Made by a program: the position numbers and the translations under genes
The notes under the pieces: model-generated
The model's input: only the letters and a program-made list of their open reading frames with translations
Databases searched by the model: none
Told to the model about the DNA's origin: nothing
Shown here: one piece after another, positions 26,621-34,562 of the stretch
How the letters are laid out: every line of letters starts with the position of its first letter
How positions within the stretch are numbered: the stretch's first letter is position 1
DNA from: Flavobacterium sp. N2038
GTDB lineage: Bacteria; Bacteroidota; Bacteroidia; Flavobacteriales; Flavobacteriaceae
DNA length: 64,000 nucleotides
Reading direction: 5' to 3'
NCBI RefSeq assembly: GCF_025947185.1
Contig: NZ_CP110001.1
Coordinates: forward strand, 2,418,001-2,482,000

Positions 26621-28084
26621 ATGGAAATAAACAATATAAAAACATTAGGTCAGTTAAAAGCTGCAGGATATAAAAGTACCAGTATTAAAGATGAATTACG
26701 AAATAATCTTCGTGAGAAAATTAAATCAGGAAAGCCTGTTTTTGAAGGTGTTCACGGATTCGAAAACACCGTTATTCCAGAATTGGAACGGGCGATTCTG
26801 TCACGTCATAATATTAATTTGTTGGGGCTTCGCGGACAGGCAAAAACGCGTTTAGCGCACAAAATGGTAGAACTTCTGGATGAATATATTCCGTTTGTTT
26901 CTAATTCTGAAATTAATGATGATCCGTTTCATCCGATTTCTCGTTTTGCTAAAGATTTAATCGCCGAAAAGGGAGATGAAACACCAATTTCATGGCTGCA
27001 CAGAAATGATCGTTTCTTTGAAAAATTAGCAACTCCCGATGTTACAGTTGCCGATTTAATTGGAGATGTTGACCCTATAAAAGCGGCAAATTTAAAACTC
27101 TCTTATGCAGACGATCGTGTTATTCATTTCGGAATGATTCCCAGAGCCAATCGCTGTATTTTTGTTATTAATGAATTGCCGGATTTGCAAGCCAGAATTC
27201 AGGTGGCATTATTTAATATTTTGCAGGAAGGAGATATTCAGATTCGAGGATTTAAGCTAAGAATGCCGTTGGATATGCAATTTGTTTTTACGGCAAATCC
27301 GGAAGATTACACAAATCGAGGAAGTATTGTAACTCCTTTAAAAGACAGAATAGGTTCTCAGATTTTAACACATTATCCTGAAAGTGTAGAAGTTGCCAGA
27401 ACAATTACTCAACAGGAAGCAAAGCTGGATGAAAATCAAAGTAATCTGGTTTATGTGCCAGATTTAGCGAGAGATATTCTGGAACAAATAAGTTTTGAAG
27501 CTCGTGAAAGTGAATATATAGACAATAAAAGTGGTGTAAGTGCCAGAATGAGTATCACGGCTCTTGAAAATTTAATTAGTACAGCAGAACGCAGAGCATT
27601 AAAATCAGGAGCGGATAATACTACTTTAAGATTGTCTGATTTTATTGGAATAATTCCGGCCATTACAGGAAAAGTAGAATTGGTTTATGAAGGGGAGCAA
27701 GAGGGAGCAGCCACAGTTGCCCAATATTTAATAGGTTCGGCTATAAGAACTTTGTTTCCGGCGCATTTTCCGAAGATCGAAAAACTGGAAAAACCGGGAG
27801 AAAAAACGCCATATTCAGATTTAGTAGAATGGTTTTTTGCAGAAAGCGGATTTGAATTATTAGACGACGCCTCAGATGTTGAATATAAAAGTATTTTGGA
27901 TGAGGTTACGCCTTTAGAAGATTTGCTTAAAAAATATCAGCCTCATTTAGATCAAAAAGACCAGTACTTTATGAAAGAATTTATTTTATGGGCTTTAGTT
28001 GAATACAAAAAATTAAGCAAAGATCGGTTTGCAACCGGTAGTCAGTTTAAGGATATGTACGGAAGTTATATTAGTAAACTATAG
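26621..28084 (+). CDS. AAA+ ATPase of MoxR / Mg-chelatase subunit I type
   Basis: The 487-residue protein has Walker A LLGLRGQAKTRLAH, a Walker B-like CIFVINELPDL and FTANPEDYTNRGSIV (sensor 1 with following Arg), as in Mg-chelatase I/MoxR ATPases. The insert between A and B (PISRFAKDLIAEKGDETPISW) and the long C-terminal helical part are larger than in short MoxR proteins. With the upstream VWA protein it probably forms an ATP-driven remodelling complex like BchI/BchD or MoxR/VWA pairs. No porphyrin or methanol-oxidation genes are nearby, so the client is unknown. Confidence 0.88.
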   Translation: MEINNIKTLGQLKAAGYKSTSIKDELRNNLREKIKSGKPVFEGVHGFENTVIPELERAILSRHNINLLGLRGQAKTRLAHKMVELLDEYIPFVSNSEINDDPFHPISRFAKDLIAEKGDETPISWLHRNDRFFEKLATPDVTVADLIGDVDPIKAANLKLSYADDRVIHFGMIPRANRCIFVINELPDLQARIQVALFNILQEGDIQIRGFKLRMPLDMQFVFTANPEDYTNRGSIVTPLKDRIGSQILTHYPESVEVARTITQQEAKLDENQSNLVYVPDLARDILEQISFEARESEYIDNKSGVSARMSITALENLISTAERRALKSGADNTTLRLSDFIGIIPAITGKVELVYEGEQEGAATVAQYLIGSAIRTLFPAHFPKIEKLEKPGEKTPYSDLVEWFFAESGFELLDDASDVEYKSILDEVTPLEDLLKKYQPHLDQKDQYFMKEFILWALVEYKKLSKDRFATGSQFKDMYGSYISKL

Positions 28085-28089
28085 TTATA

Positions 28090-28431
28090 ATGCTTACAAA
28101 AAAGCAAGTTTTGATTTTATTTTTAATTTCAGGTGATCCGGGAATAAATGGTATTTATTCTTTAGTTAAGTTTTTTGACAGAGCTGATTTTCCTTCTAAT
28201 ATGAGAGATAATGTAGAGGTTTTATTAAGAAATGAACTTGTAGTTATTTCTGAAAGATTTGATAATGGGGCCGAAAAAAAATATCAAATTACTAAAGAAG
28301 GTAAAGAATTTTTATTGGACAATTTTAGTATTTCGGAAACTATACAGTATATTGAAACTATGGAGAATCCAGATTTAGTTTTGGGGATAACTAAAGCATA
28401 TATTGAAAAAAGCAAAGAATTTTATAAGTAG
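28090..28431 (+). CDS. Small winged-helix-like protein (113 aa)
   Basis: The protein starts five bases after the ATPase stop. Its pattern fits a winged helix-turn-helix: KKQVLILFLISGDPGINGIYSL, then LLRNELVVISERFDNG, then KKYQITKEGKEFLLD as the wing. A specific family was not recognised; PadR/MarR-like small regulators are possible relatives. The short gap suggests co-transcription with the VWA and ATPase genes. A strong terminator follows. Confidence 0.6.
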   Translation: MLTKKQVLILFLISGDPGINGIYSLVKFFDRADFPSNMRDNVEVLLRNELVVISERFDNGAEKKYQITKEGKEFLLDNFSISETIQYIETMENPDLVLGITKAYIEKSKEFYK

Positions 28432-28477
28432 TAATTATTTTGAAATTTATCTGAAATAAAATTAATCGATAGTAGTC

Positions 28478-28522
28478 AAACCCGACAAGTTTTTAAAACT
28501 TGTCGGGTTTGTTATTTTTTTT
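28478..28522 (+). terminator. Terminator after the VWA/ATPase operon
   Basis: A long near-perfect hairpin (AAACCCGACAAGTTTT pairing with AAAACTTGTCGGGTTT) is followed, after GTTA, by a run of eight T. Confidence 0.85.
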
Positions 28523-28524
28523 AT

Positions 28525-28558
28525 TATATTTGATATATCAATTATATTTATATCAAAT
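28525..28558 (+). promoter_or_regulatory. Promoter box overlapped by MarR-type palindromes
   Basis: TATATTTG (28525-28532) matches the -7 box. It overlaps the perfect palindrome TTGATATATCAA (28530-28541), and a further half-site TATATCAAAT at 28549-28558 pairs with ATTTGATATA at 28528-28537. The MarR gene starts nine bases later. The arrangement suggests autorepression. Confidence 0.6.
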
Positions 28559-28567
28559 AAATGAATT

Positions 28568-29005
28568 ATGAAACTTGAAAATCCAACCGGAACTGCTTTG
28601 TATTCTATAGAATTGGCAATTAAAGAATATCGCAAACTGGCACAGAAAAACATTGCCAAAGTGGTAAAAGATATTACAGTAGATCAATGTCTGGTGCTAA
28701 TTATATTAAATGATAATCGGGATATTTCTCAGAACGAATTGGCAAATCTTGTTTTTAAAGACAATGCTTCTATAACTAGAATGATCGAGTTAATGGTAAA
28801 AAAGGATTATTTATCCCGAACCATTCATCCGGAAGACAGAAGAAAGTTCAATCTTATGATTACCGAAAAAGCATTGAAAACTATTGAATTAATTGAGCCG
28901 GTTATTCAATCAAACAGAGAGACAGCTTTATATGGTTTATCTGTAAGTGAAATAACATTGCTAGATCAAACATTGCATAAAATAATTCGTAATTGTAAAA
29001 AATGA
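28568..29005 (+). CDS. MarR family transcriptional regulator
   Basis: The 145-residue protein has the MarR winged-helix region: LVLIILNDNRDISQNELANLVFKDNASITRMIELMVKK as recognition unit, then DYLSRTIHPEDRRKFNLMIT with the Asp-Arg-Arg wing. Flanking helices for dimerisation are present. MarR proteins usually repress their own and a neighbouring gene. The gene overlaps the serine hydrolase gene by four bases, making that the likely regulated partner. Palindromes over its promoter support autoregulation. Confidence 0.9.
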   Translation: MKLENPTGTALYSIELAIKEYRKLAQKNIAKVVKDITVDQCLVLIILNDNRDISQNELANLVFKDNASITRMIELMVKKDYLSRTIHPEDRRKFNLMITEKALKTIELIEPVIQSNRETALYGLSVSEITLLDQTLHKIIRNCKK

Positions 29006-30330
29006 GAAGTATGAAATCAAAATTAATCTTAATCATGTTGTTCATTTTTACTTTTGGCTATTCGCAAAAGGAATTGGGTAGTAAACTTGAAAAGTACATG
29101 GACGCACAGTTTGCAGTTAATGATTTCAGTGGCACTGTTTTAGTTTCTAAAAATGACTCAATACTATTCAAAAAGGCCTATGGATTTGCTGATTATGAAT
29201 GGAAAACTGAAAATACAATAGATTCAAAATTTAGTCTGGCCTCAGTTTCTAAACAGTTTACAGCAGTTGCAATTCTTCAATTGGCAGAGCGTAAAAAACT
29301 TTCATTAGAAGATCCTATTAAGTTGTATTTTGCTGATTTTCCAAAAGGAGAAAAAATAACGATAAAAATGTTGCTCACTCATAATTCTGGTTTGCAAATG
29401 GATTTTGATGAATTGTATTTGTCCAAGACAGATTTAGATCAAGATTCCGTTTATCATTATATCATCAAAAAGCCATTGCTGTTTGAACCTGGAACAAGTA
29501 CAGCTTACAGTAATATAGGTTATTATTTATTAGCAAAAATTATTGATAAAGTATCAGGTCAGCCTTATGCCGTATTTTTAGAACAGCAATTGTTTAGCAG
29601 AGCCAAAATGTACAATTCAGGTATTTCAACAAATAATGCAATTGTAGATAAAATGACTAAATCGTATTATTTTGAAAATGATAAGCTAATAAAAAATCCC
29701 TATATCAATTGGAATTTTAATATAGGTCATGACGGCGTTTATTCAACGGTTGAAGATTTGTATTTATGGAACAAGGCGTTGTTTGACAGTGAGATTATTT
29801 TATCAGAAGAGTCAAAGAAAAAGATGTTTACTTCTTATAATGATCAAAATTTTGGATTTGGAGTTTTGGTTAATCCATTTTACAATCAGGATCACCAATT
29901 GATTGCCCACGATGGTGGTTTTTTCGGGACAATGACTTCATTCAATAAATATACAAATGACAATATTTTAATCACGGTTTTATCTAACAATCAGTCAAAA
30001 TCTTATTATATCGCATATGGTCTTGCCGGAGTTTGTTTTGGAAAAGAAGTTGAGCTTCCGTATAAGCATACTCAAACAGTAATTGATGAAAAAATCTATG
30101 ATCAATATGCAGGGGAGTATGAGAATATTAAAATTTTAAAGAAAGATAACAAGTTGTATTATCTTGATTATGATATTGAGTTGTTGCCGGAGTCTCAAAC
30201 TAAATTTTTTCGTTCAGACAATTGCAATACTACGGTTGAGTTCATTAAAAATAAAAAAGGGAAAGTTACACAGCTGGAAATAAAAAAGGCAGGAATAAAA
30301 GAAGTTAAAATTAAAAGTAAGGGAGTATAA
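29002..30330 (+). CDS. Serine hydrolase, class C beta-lactamase/penicillin-binding-protein-like
   Basis: The 442-residue protein has a signal peptide (LILIMLFIFTFGYSQ) and the active-site set of the beta-lactamase superfamily: SxxK as S81-V-S-K84, YxN as Y169-S-N171, and a late HDGGFFG segment in place of KTG. The fold is shared by peptidases, esterases and lactamases, so the substrate is open; secretion to the periplasm is likely. The C-terminal ~100 residues form an extra lipocalin-like part (YDQYAGEYENIKILKK). An internal ATG three codons on is an alternative start. The overlap with the MarR gene indicates one transcript. Confidence 0.88.
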   Translation: MRSMKSKLILIMLFIFTFGYSQKELGSKLEKYMDAQFAVNDFSGTVLVSKNDSILFKKAYGFADYEWKTENTIDSKFSLASVSKQFTAVAILQLAERKKLSLEDPIKLYFADFPKGEKITIKMLLTHNSGLQMDFDELYLSKTDLDQDSVYHYIIKKPLLFEPGTSTAYSNIGYYLLAKIIDKVSGQPYAVFLEQQLFSRAKMYNSGISTNNAIVDKMTKSYYFENDKLIKNPYINWNFNIGHDGVYSTVEDLYLWNKALFDSEIILSEESKKKMFTSYNDQNFGFGVLVNPFYNQDHQLIAHDGGFFGTMTSFNKYTNDNILITVLSNNQSKSYYIAYGLAGVCFGKEVELPYKHTQTVIDEKIYDQYAGEYENIKILKKDNKLYYLDYDIELLPESQTKFFRSDNCNTTVEFIKNKKGKVTQLEIKKAGIKEVKIKSKGV

Positions 30331-30334
30331 GTGC

Positions 30335-30342
30335 TATTTTTG
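30335..30342 (+). promoter_or_regulatory. -7 promoter box upstream of the DMT transporter gene
   Basis: TATTTTTG matches TANNTTTG and ends 18 bases before the chosen ATG, which supports that start over a GTG at 30331. No clear TTTG partner was seen. Confidence 0.45.
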
Positions 30343-30360
30343 CATTCAAAATTTAATTCT

Positions 30361-31215
30361 ATGCTGTTTCTAATTCTAAGTATACTTTGCAGTGTTACCG
30401 TTGGTATAATCTTTAAAATCACCCGTAAATACAATTCAAACCCCATTCAGATTATTGCATTCAATTATGTTATAGCGATTGCTCTTTGTTATTTTACTTT
30501 TAGTCCAAATTTAGAAGAAATTACAGCAGATGCACCATGGAATATTTATGTTACAGTTGGTGTTTTACTTCCGGTTGTTTTCTTTTTTTTAGCTGCTTCA
30601 ATAAAAACTATGGGAATTGTAAAGACCGATGCTGCACAGCGTTTGTCCTTATTTATTCCGATATTGGCTGCCTGGCTCATTTTTAAGGAAGAATTTAATT
30701 CTTATAAAGTAATAGGGCTTATTGTTGGTTTTATAGCGCTTTTGTTCATCTTAAGAAAGCAGACTGAGAATAGCGAGAACAAGTGGATTTATCCGGCTCT
30801 TGTATTGTTAGGTTTTGGTTTTATTGACATTCTTTTTAAACAAATAGCCCTTTATACAACATTGCCTTATACTACTTCTTTGTTTGTTGTTTTTGGGATT
30901 TCGTTGGTTATTGCCGTAGGAATTGTTTTGTACGGAATCATCATTAAAAATGATAAACTGAATATTAAAAATTTGCTTTTTGGCGCTGGGGTGGGAATTT
31001 TTAACTTTGGAAATATCTTATTTTATCTAAAAGCACATAAAGCATTTTCTGAGAATCCGTCAACTGTTTTTGCCGGAATGAATATGGGTGTGATTATTTT
31101 GGGCAGTGTAGTCGGAACACTTTTTTTTAAAGAAAAATTATCTAAAATTAATTTTGCAGGTCTGTTTTTAGCCTTAATAGCAATCGTTTTTATTGTTTTT
31201 TCGCAATTTAAATAA
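30361..31215 (+). CDS. EamA/DMT superfamily transporter
   Basis: The 284-residue protein has ten hydrophobic helices in two repeats of five, as in EamA drug/metabolite exporters. Positive charges cluster at loop ends (FKITRKYNSNP) and the last repeat ends VVGTLFFKEKLSKINFAG, the usual EamA signature position. Substrates range from amino acids to small metabolites and cannot be told here. The start was chosen at MLFLILSI, because the ORF's first codon is a GTG lying before the -7 box. Confidence 0.85.
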   Translation: MLFLILSILCSVTVGIIFKITRKYNSNPIQIIAFNYVIAIALCYFTFSPNLEEITADAPWNIYVTVGVLLPVVFFFLAASIKTMGIVKTDAAQRLSLFIPILAAWLIFKEEFNSYKVIGLIVGFIALLFILRKQTENSENKWIYPALVLLGFGFIDILFKQIALYTTLPYTTSLFVVFGISLVIAVGIVLYGIIIKNDKLNIKNLLFGAGVGIFNFGNILFYLKAHKAFSENPSTVFAGMNMGVIILGSVVGTLFFKEKLSKINFAGLFLALIAIVFIVFSQFK

Positions 31216-31321
31216 TTTTTATAAGCTTCTTAATTCCTTAATTTACAGCTTGTTTTTAGGTTTTTTTAAAAGTTTTAAAAATAAACTCTACTAATTCGAT
31301 AGAATTTATAAAATATATTTA

Positions 31322-31329
31322 TAAATTTG
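31322..31329 (+). promoter_or_regulatory. -7 promoter box upstream of the first Cys/Met-rich mini-ORF
   Basis: TAAATTTG matches TANNTTTG and ends nine bases before the mini-ORF ATG. If used, it would give an almost leaderless mRNA. A matching TTTG at -33 was not found. Confidence 0.45.
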
Positions 31330-31337
31330 TCTTAACA

Positions 31338-31424
31338 ATGAAAAACTTTAGTCGAAATATCATCCCGTTTATGTGCAGTGAGGCGATGTGCTGCATGATG
31401 AACTATGCGATGAAATGGCGTTAA
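31338..31424 (+). CDS. Mini-ORF, Cys/Met-rich peptide of 28 residues, unknown
   Basis: The frame ATG...TAA encodes MKNFSRNIIPFMCSEAMCC followed by MMNYAMKWR. Six Met and three Cys in 28 residues is very unusual. It directly follows a -7 promoter box and is followed, 33 bases on, by a strong terminator. That is the layout of a regulatory leader peptide or of a small stand-alone gene. A second Cys/Met-rich mini-ORF comes after the terminator. I know of no named family. Chance occurrence cannot be excluded for so short a frame, but the composition shared with its neighbour argues against it. Confidence 0.45.
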   Translation: MKNFSRNIIPFMCSEAMCCMMNYAMKWR

Positions 31425-31457
31425 TAGAGAAAGTACTTGTTAGTTATTTTTTTTTTT

Positions 31458-31491
31458 AGCCTTTCATGCACCAATGAAAGGCTTTTTTTTA
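31458..31491 (+). terminator. Terminator between the two Cys/Met-rich mini-ORFs
   Basis: A perfect 10-bp stem (AGCCTTTCAT pairing with ATGAAAGGCT) with loop GCACCA is followed by eight T. A T run also precedes it. It would end transcripts of the first mini-ORF, or act as an attenuator upstream of the glutamate dehydrogenase gene. Confidence 0.88.
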
Positions 31492-31512
31492 GAACTATTA
31501 ATAACCCTAAAT

Positions 31513-31638
31513 ATGAGATCAAATAGAAACACAAATATTATGATGCACTGTTGTCTGATGAAAATTCCGTGTTGTATGTGCAGTTATTGCAGATTTTATT
31601 TCAATGAAAAAATAATACGATATACCCAAATCAAGTAA
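31513..31638 (+). CDS. Mini-ORF, Cys/Met-rich peptide of 41 residues, unknown
   Basis: The frame encodes MRSNRNTNIMMHCCLMKI then PCCMCSYCRFYFNE and a basic tail. Six Cys and five Met fall within the first 26 residues. It ends 23 bases before the glutamate dehydrogenase ATG, where a leader peptide would sit. A later in-frame ATG pair at 31540 could be the real start. The resemblance in composition to the mini-ORF upstream is direct observation; metal binding or Cys/Met-codon sensing are guesses. Confidence 0.4.
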   Translation: MRSNRNTNIMMHCCLMKIPCCMCSYCRFYFNEKIIRYTQIK

Positions 31639-31661
31639 ACCAAAAATTAAAAAGAAAAAAG

Positions 31662-32948
31662 ATGAGTTCAGAAATTATAAAACAGAATCCGTTTCAATCG
31701 ATGATTGATCGTTTTAATGTAGCAGCCGATATTCTTAACCTTGAAGAATCAATCAGGCAAAAACTGCAACGTCCTGAAAAACAAATTGTAGTTAATTTTT
31801 CTATTACACTGGATAATGGAAATCAGCAAAATTTTGAAGGATACCGCGTTATACATAATACTGCGTTAGGTCCGTCAAAAGGAGGAATACGTTACGATAC
31901 AGCCGTAAATCTGGATGAGGTAAAAGCATTGGCTGCCTGGATGACCTGGAAGTCTGCCGTGACAGGAATTCCTTTTGGAGGGGCAAAAGGCGGAATTATT
32001 TGTGATCCAAGAACGCTTTCTAAAGGAGAATTAGAAAGAATTACCAGAGCATACACACAAAGATTATCGGATATTTTTGGTCCGGAAAAAGATGTTCCGG
32101 CCCCTGACATGGGAACTGGTCCTGATGAAATGGGCTGGTTAATGGATGAGTTTTCAATCGTGCACGGTAAAACAATTCATGCCGTAGTAACGGGGAAACA
32201 TTTACATTCAGGAGGTTCATTAGGCAGGGTAGAAGCTACAGGAAGAGGTGTGAGTATAATAACATTACTGGCGCTTCAAAAATTAAAACTAAGACCGGCA
32301 AGATCAAGTGTGGCTATTCAGGGATTTGGAAATGTTGGTTTGCATTCGGCTTTATTTTTATTCGAAAAAGGACTAAAGGTGGTTGCTGTAAGTGATGTTT
32401 CGGAAGCATTTTACAACCCGGATGGAATTAATATACCAGAGTTAATTTTATATTATAATCTGAATAATAAAAGTATTAAAGGATATCCAAATTCTGTAGC
32501 GATAAAACATGAGGAATTATTGCTTTTGGATGTTGATGTTTTAATTCCTGCAGCAAAAGAAGATGTTATTACGCAACAGAATGCAAAAGACATTCGTGCC
32601 AAAATTATTGTAGAAGGCGCAAATGGTCCGGTTTCATCAGATGCCGATACTATATTGCATGATAATAATGTTTTGGTAGTTCCGGATATTTTAGCCAATG
32701 CCGGCGGTGTGACAGTTTCTTATTTTGAGTGGCTTCAGAATTCGCTTTTAGAATCCTGGAGAATTCACCAGATTAACACGAGATTGGAAGATATTTTAGA
32801 AAAGGGTTTCGAAACCGTTTTTAGAATTGCTGCAAAGTACAATGTAACACCTCGAATAGCGGCTTATATTATTGCTTTGCAAAAAGTAGCCGACACACAA
32901 TCTGTAAAAGAAGTGGCTTTAGAAGCGCCAAAATTTAAACAGAATTAA
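31662..32948 (+). CDS. Glu/Leu/Phe/Val dehydrogenase, probably NAD(P)-glutamate dehydrogenase
   Basis: The 428-residue enzyme has the family core: GYRVIHNTALGPSKGGIRY, TWKSAVTGIPFGGAKGGI with the substrate Lys, PAPDMGTGPDEMGW with the catalytic Asp, and a Rossmann motif VAIQGFGNVG. Length and sequence fit the hexameric ~45-kDa glutamate dehydrogenases that interconvert glutamate and 2-oxoglutarate plus ammonia. The substrate-pocket residues were not checked, so a leucine or phenylalanine enzyme is possible but less likely. The leader region is unusual, with a terminator and two Cys/Met-rich mini-ORFs. Confidence 0.93.
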   Translation: MSSEIIKQNPFQSMIDRFNVAADILNLEESIRQKLQRPEKQIVVNFSITLDNGNQQNFEGYRVIHNTALGPSKGGIRYDTAVNLDEVKALAAWMTWKSAVTGIPFGGAKGGIICDPRTLSKGELERITRAYTQRLSDIFGPEKDVPAPDMGTGPDEMGWLMDEFSIVHGKTIHAVVTGKHLHSGGSLGRVEATGRGVSIITLLALQKLKLRPARSSVAIQGFGNVGLHSALFLFEKGLKVVAVSDVSEAFYNPDGINIPELILYYNLNNKSIKGYPNSVAIKHEELLLLDVDVLIPAAKEDVITQQNAKDIRAKIIVEGANGPVSSDADTILHDNNVLVVPDILANAGGVTVSYFEWLQNSLLESWRIHQINTRLEDILEKGFETVFRIAAKYNVTPRIAAYIIALQKVADTQSVKEVALEAPKFKQN

Positions 32949-33068
32949 AAAATAGTAAGTCCAATTAAGATTTTTTCATTGATCATAAAACGCATATTTG
33001 CTTTTTTTTTGGTCGATGAAAATATCTTTTTTTAGTTCATATCAATCAATATAAAGTAATGTTTAAAA

Positions 33069-34292
33069 ATGGAACATATTAATTTTCTTGCGTTTGCAAT
33101 GCCTGCTTTTTTCCTTTTTTTGTTTTTAGAATACAAGCTGGCGCAACGAAAAAAAAGACCGGAAATTTTTAATTATGAAAGTTCAGTTTCAAATATAAGC
33201 ATCGGTATTGCCGAGCGATTAATCAATTTATTTATTGCAGCGAGTTTTTATCAGCTTTATTATTTTATTTACAATAATTATAAACTCTTTGATATTCCGG
33301 CTAATGTTTTTGTTTGGATGGCACTTATACTGGCAACTGATTTTGTCTGGTATTGGTATCATCGATTAGGGCATGAGGTAAATTTTTTCTGGGCAGCACA
33401 TATTGTGCATCACCATAGTGAAGAATTTAATTTTACGGCCGCAGCAAGAATTACGACATTTCAGGCGGTAATTCGTACCGGATTTTGGTGTGTTTTACCT
33501 TTTATTGGTTTTCATCCTACAATGGTAATTACAATGCTTATCGTTCATGGAGCCTATTCTTTTTTTACCCATACACAGCTTATTGGGAGAATAAAATGGT
33601 TAGAATATGTTTTTGTAACCCCTTCTGTACATGGTGTTCATCACGCTTCTGATGAAAAATATCTTGATAAAAATTATGGGGATATGTTTACTTTTTGGGA
33701 TCGACTCTTTGGAACTTTTCAGGAAGAGGAAGAAAAACCAAAATACGGATTAACCCATCCGTTAAAAAGTTACAGTTTCCTGTGGCAGCACTTTCATTAT
33801 TATTTTGAAATTTATGAATTATGGAAGCGCTCTGAAGGATTTAAAGCAAAATGGAAAGCCGTTTTTGGAAGTCCCGCACATATGGATCAGGATATTCGTC
33901 CCATATTAGAAAAACGTTTTTTGCAAGATAAAAGCAATCCGCATCAACGACTTAGATTTCGCAATTATCTTTATATTCAATTAGGAATCTGTACTTTGTT
34001 TTTAACCGTTTTTACTTATTATTTTGATTTACTGAATGTATTTGATAAGGTTTTTGTTTTATCCTTTATATTGATTACCCTAATAAATTGCGGTGCTTTA
34101 TTAGAACAGCGAAAATGGATTTATTATCTCGAATATGCCCGACTTTTTATCGTGACAACCTACTTCCTGTACGAAGAAAATCTAACCACATTTTTCTTTG
34201 TTCCACTGGCAGTTATGATTTTTGCAGAGCAGCTTTTCTCCCTCGGAAAGCGTTATCAGAATGTAATTCTTCAATTGGAATCTTCAAAATAA
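33069..34292 (+). CDS. Sterol desaturase / fatty acid hydroxylase family membrane protein
   Basis: The 407-residue protein has several transmembrane helices and the di-iron histidine boxes of the family: WYWYHRLGHEVNFFW (HxxxH), AAHIVHHHSEEFN (HxxHH) and SVHGVHHASDEKYLDKNYG (HxxHH). Such enzymes hydroxylate or desaturate lipids at the membrane. In bacteria lacking sterols the likely substrates are fatty acids, ether lipids or carotenoids. The C-terminal ~130 residues add three more helices. The gene stands alone between the glutamate dehydrogenase and a repeat-rich convergent intergenic region. Confidence 0.9.
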   Translation: MEHINFLAFAMPAFFLFLFLEYKLAQRKKRPEIFNYESSVSNISIGIAERLINLFIAASFYQLYYFIYNNYKLFDIPANVFVWMALILATDFVWYWYHRLGHEVNFFWAAHIVHHHSEEFNFTAAARITTFQAVIRTGFWCVLPFIGFHPTMVITMLIVHGAYSFFTHTQLIGRIKWLEYVFVTPSVHGVHHASDEKYLDKNYGDMFTFWDRLFGTFQEEEEKPKYGLTHPLKSYSFLWQHFHYYFEIYELWKRSEGFKAKWKAVFGSPAHMDQDIRPILEKRFLQDKSNPHQRLRFRNYLYIQLGICTLFLTVFTYYFDLLNVFDKVFVLSFILITLINCGALLEQRKWIYYLEYARLFIVTTYFLYEENLTTFFFVPLAVMIFAEQLFSLGKRYQNVILQLESSK

Positions 34293-34389
34293 AAATGGAC
34301 CACAGATTATGCGGATAAGACGGATGATCACAGATTTTATTATTGTGTGAATTTGTAATCTGAAAGGAGCGTAAAATAAAAAAAAGGCC

Positions 34390-34553
34390 GCCACGAATTC
34401 ACGAATTATTTTTCCTAACTGGGTAAGTAAAATTTGTGAATTCGTGGCGAATTTTCCCTGCAAGGTTTTCAAAACCTTGTAGGTTTAAATTATTTATACT
34501 ACTGACTGGAGTTAATCAATAGGAGACCTACAAGGTTTTAAAAACCTTGCAGG
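34390..34553. repeat. Nested inverted repeats in a convergent intergenic region
   Basis: Three structures are visible. The 18-base arms GCCACGAATTCACGAATT and AATTTGTGAATTCGTGGC pair with one mismatch. CCTGCAAGGTTTT-C-AAAACCTTGTAGG forms a tight hairpin at 34457-34484. Its inverted copy lies at 34526-34553. The last two are also reverse complements of each other, so they can pair internally or together. They lie between convergent genes and may act as bidirectional terminators or be dispersed palindromic repeats. Confidence 0.75.
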
Positions 34554-34562
34554 ATCGGGGAA

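Noticed and set aside
34014..34318. Short plus-strand frame near the end of the desaturase gene
   Set aside because: It lies within the real desaturase frame on the same strand, has biased residue content and no separate start signal.
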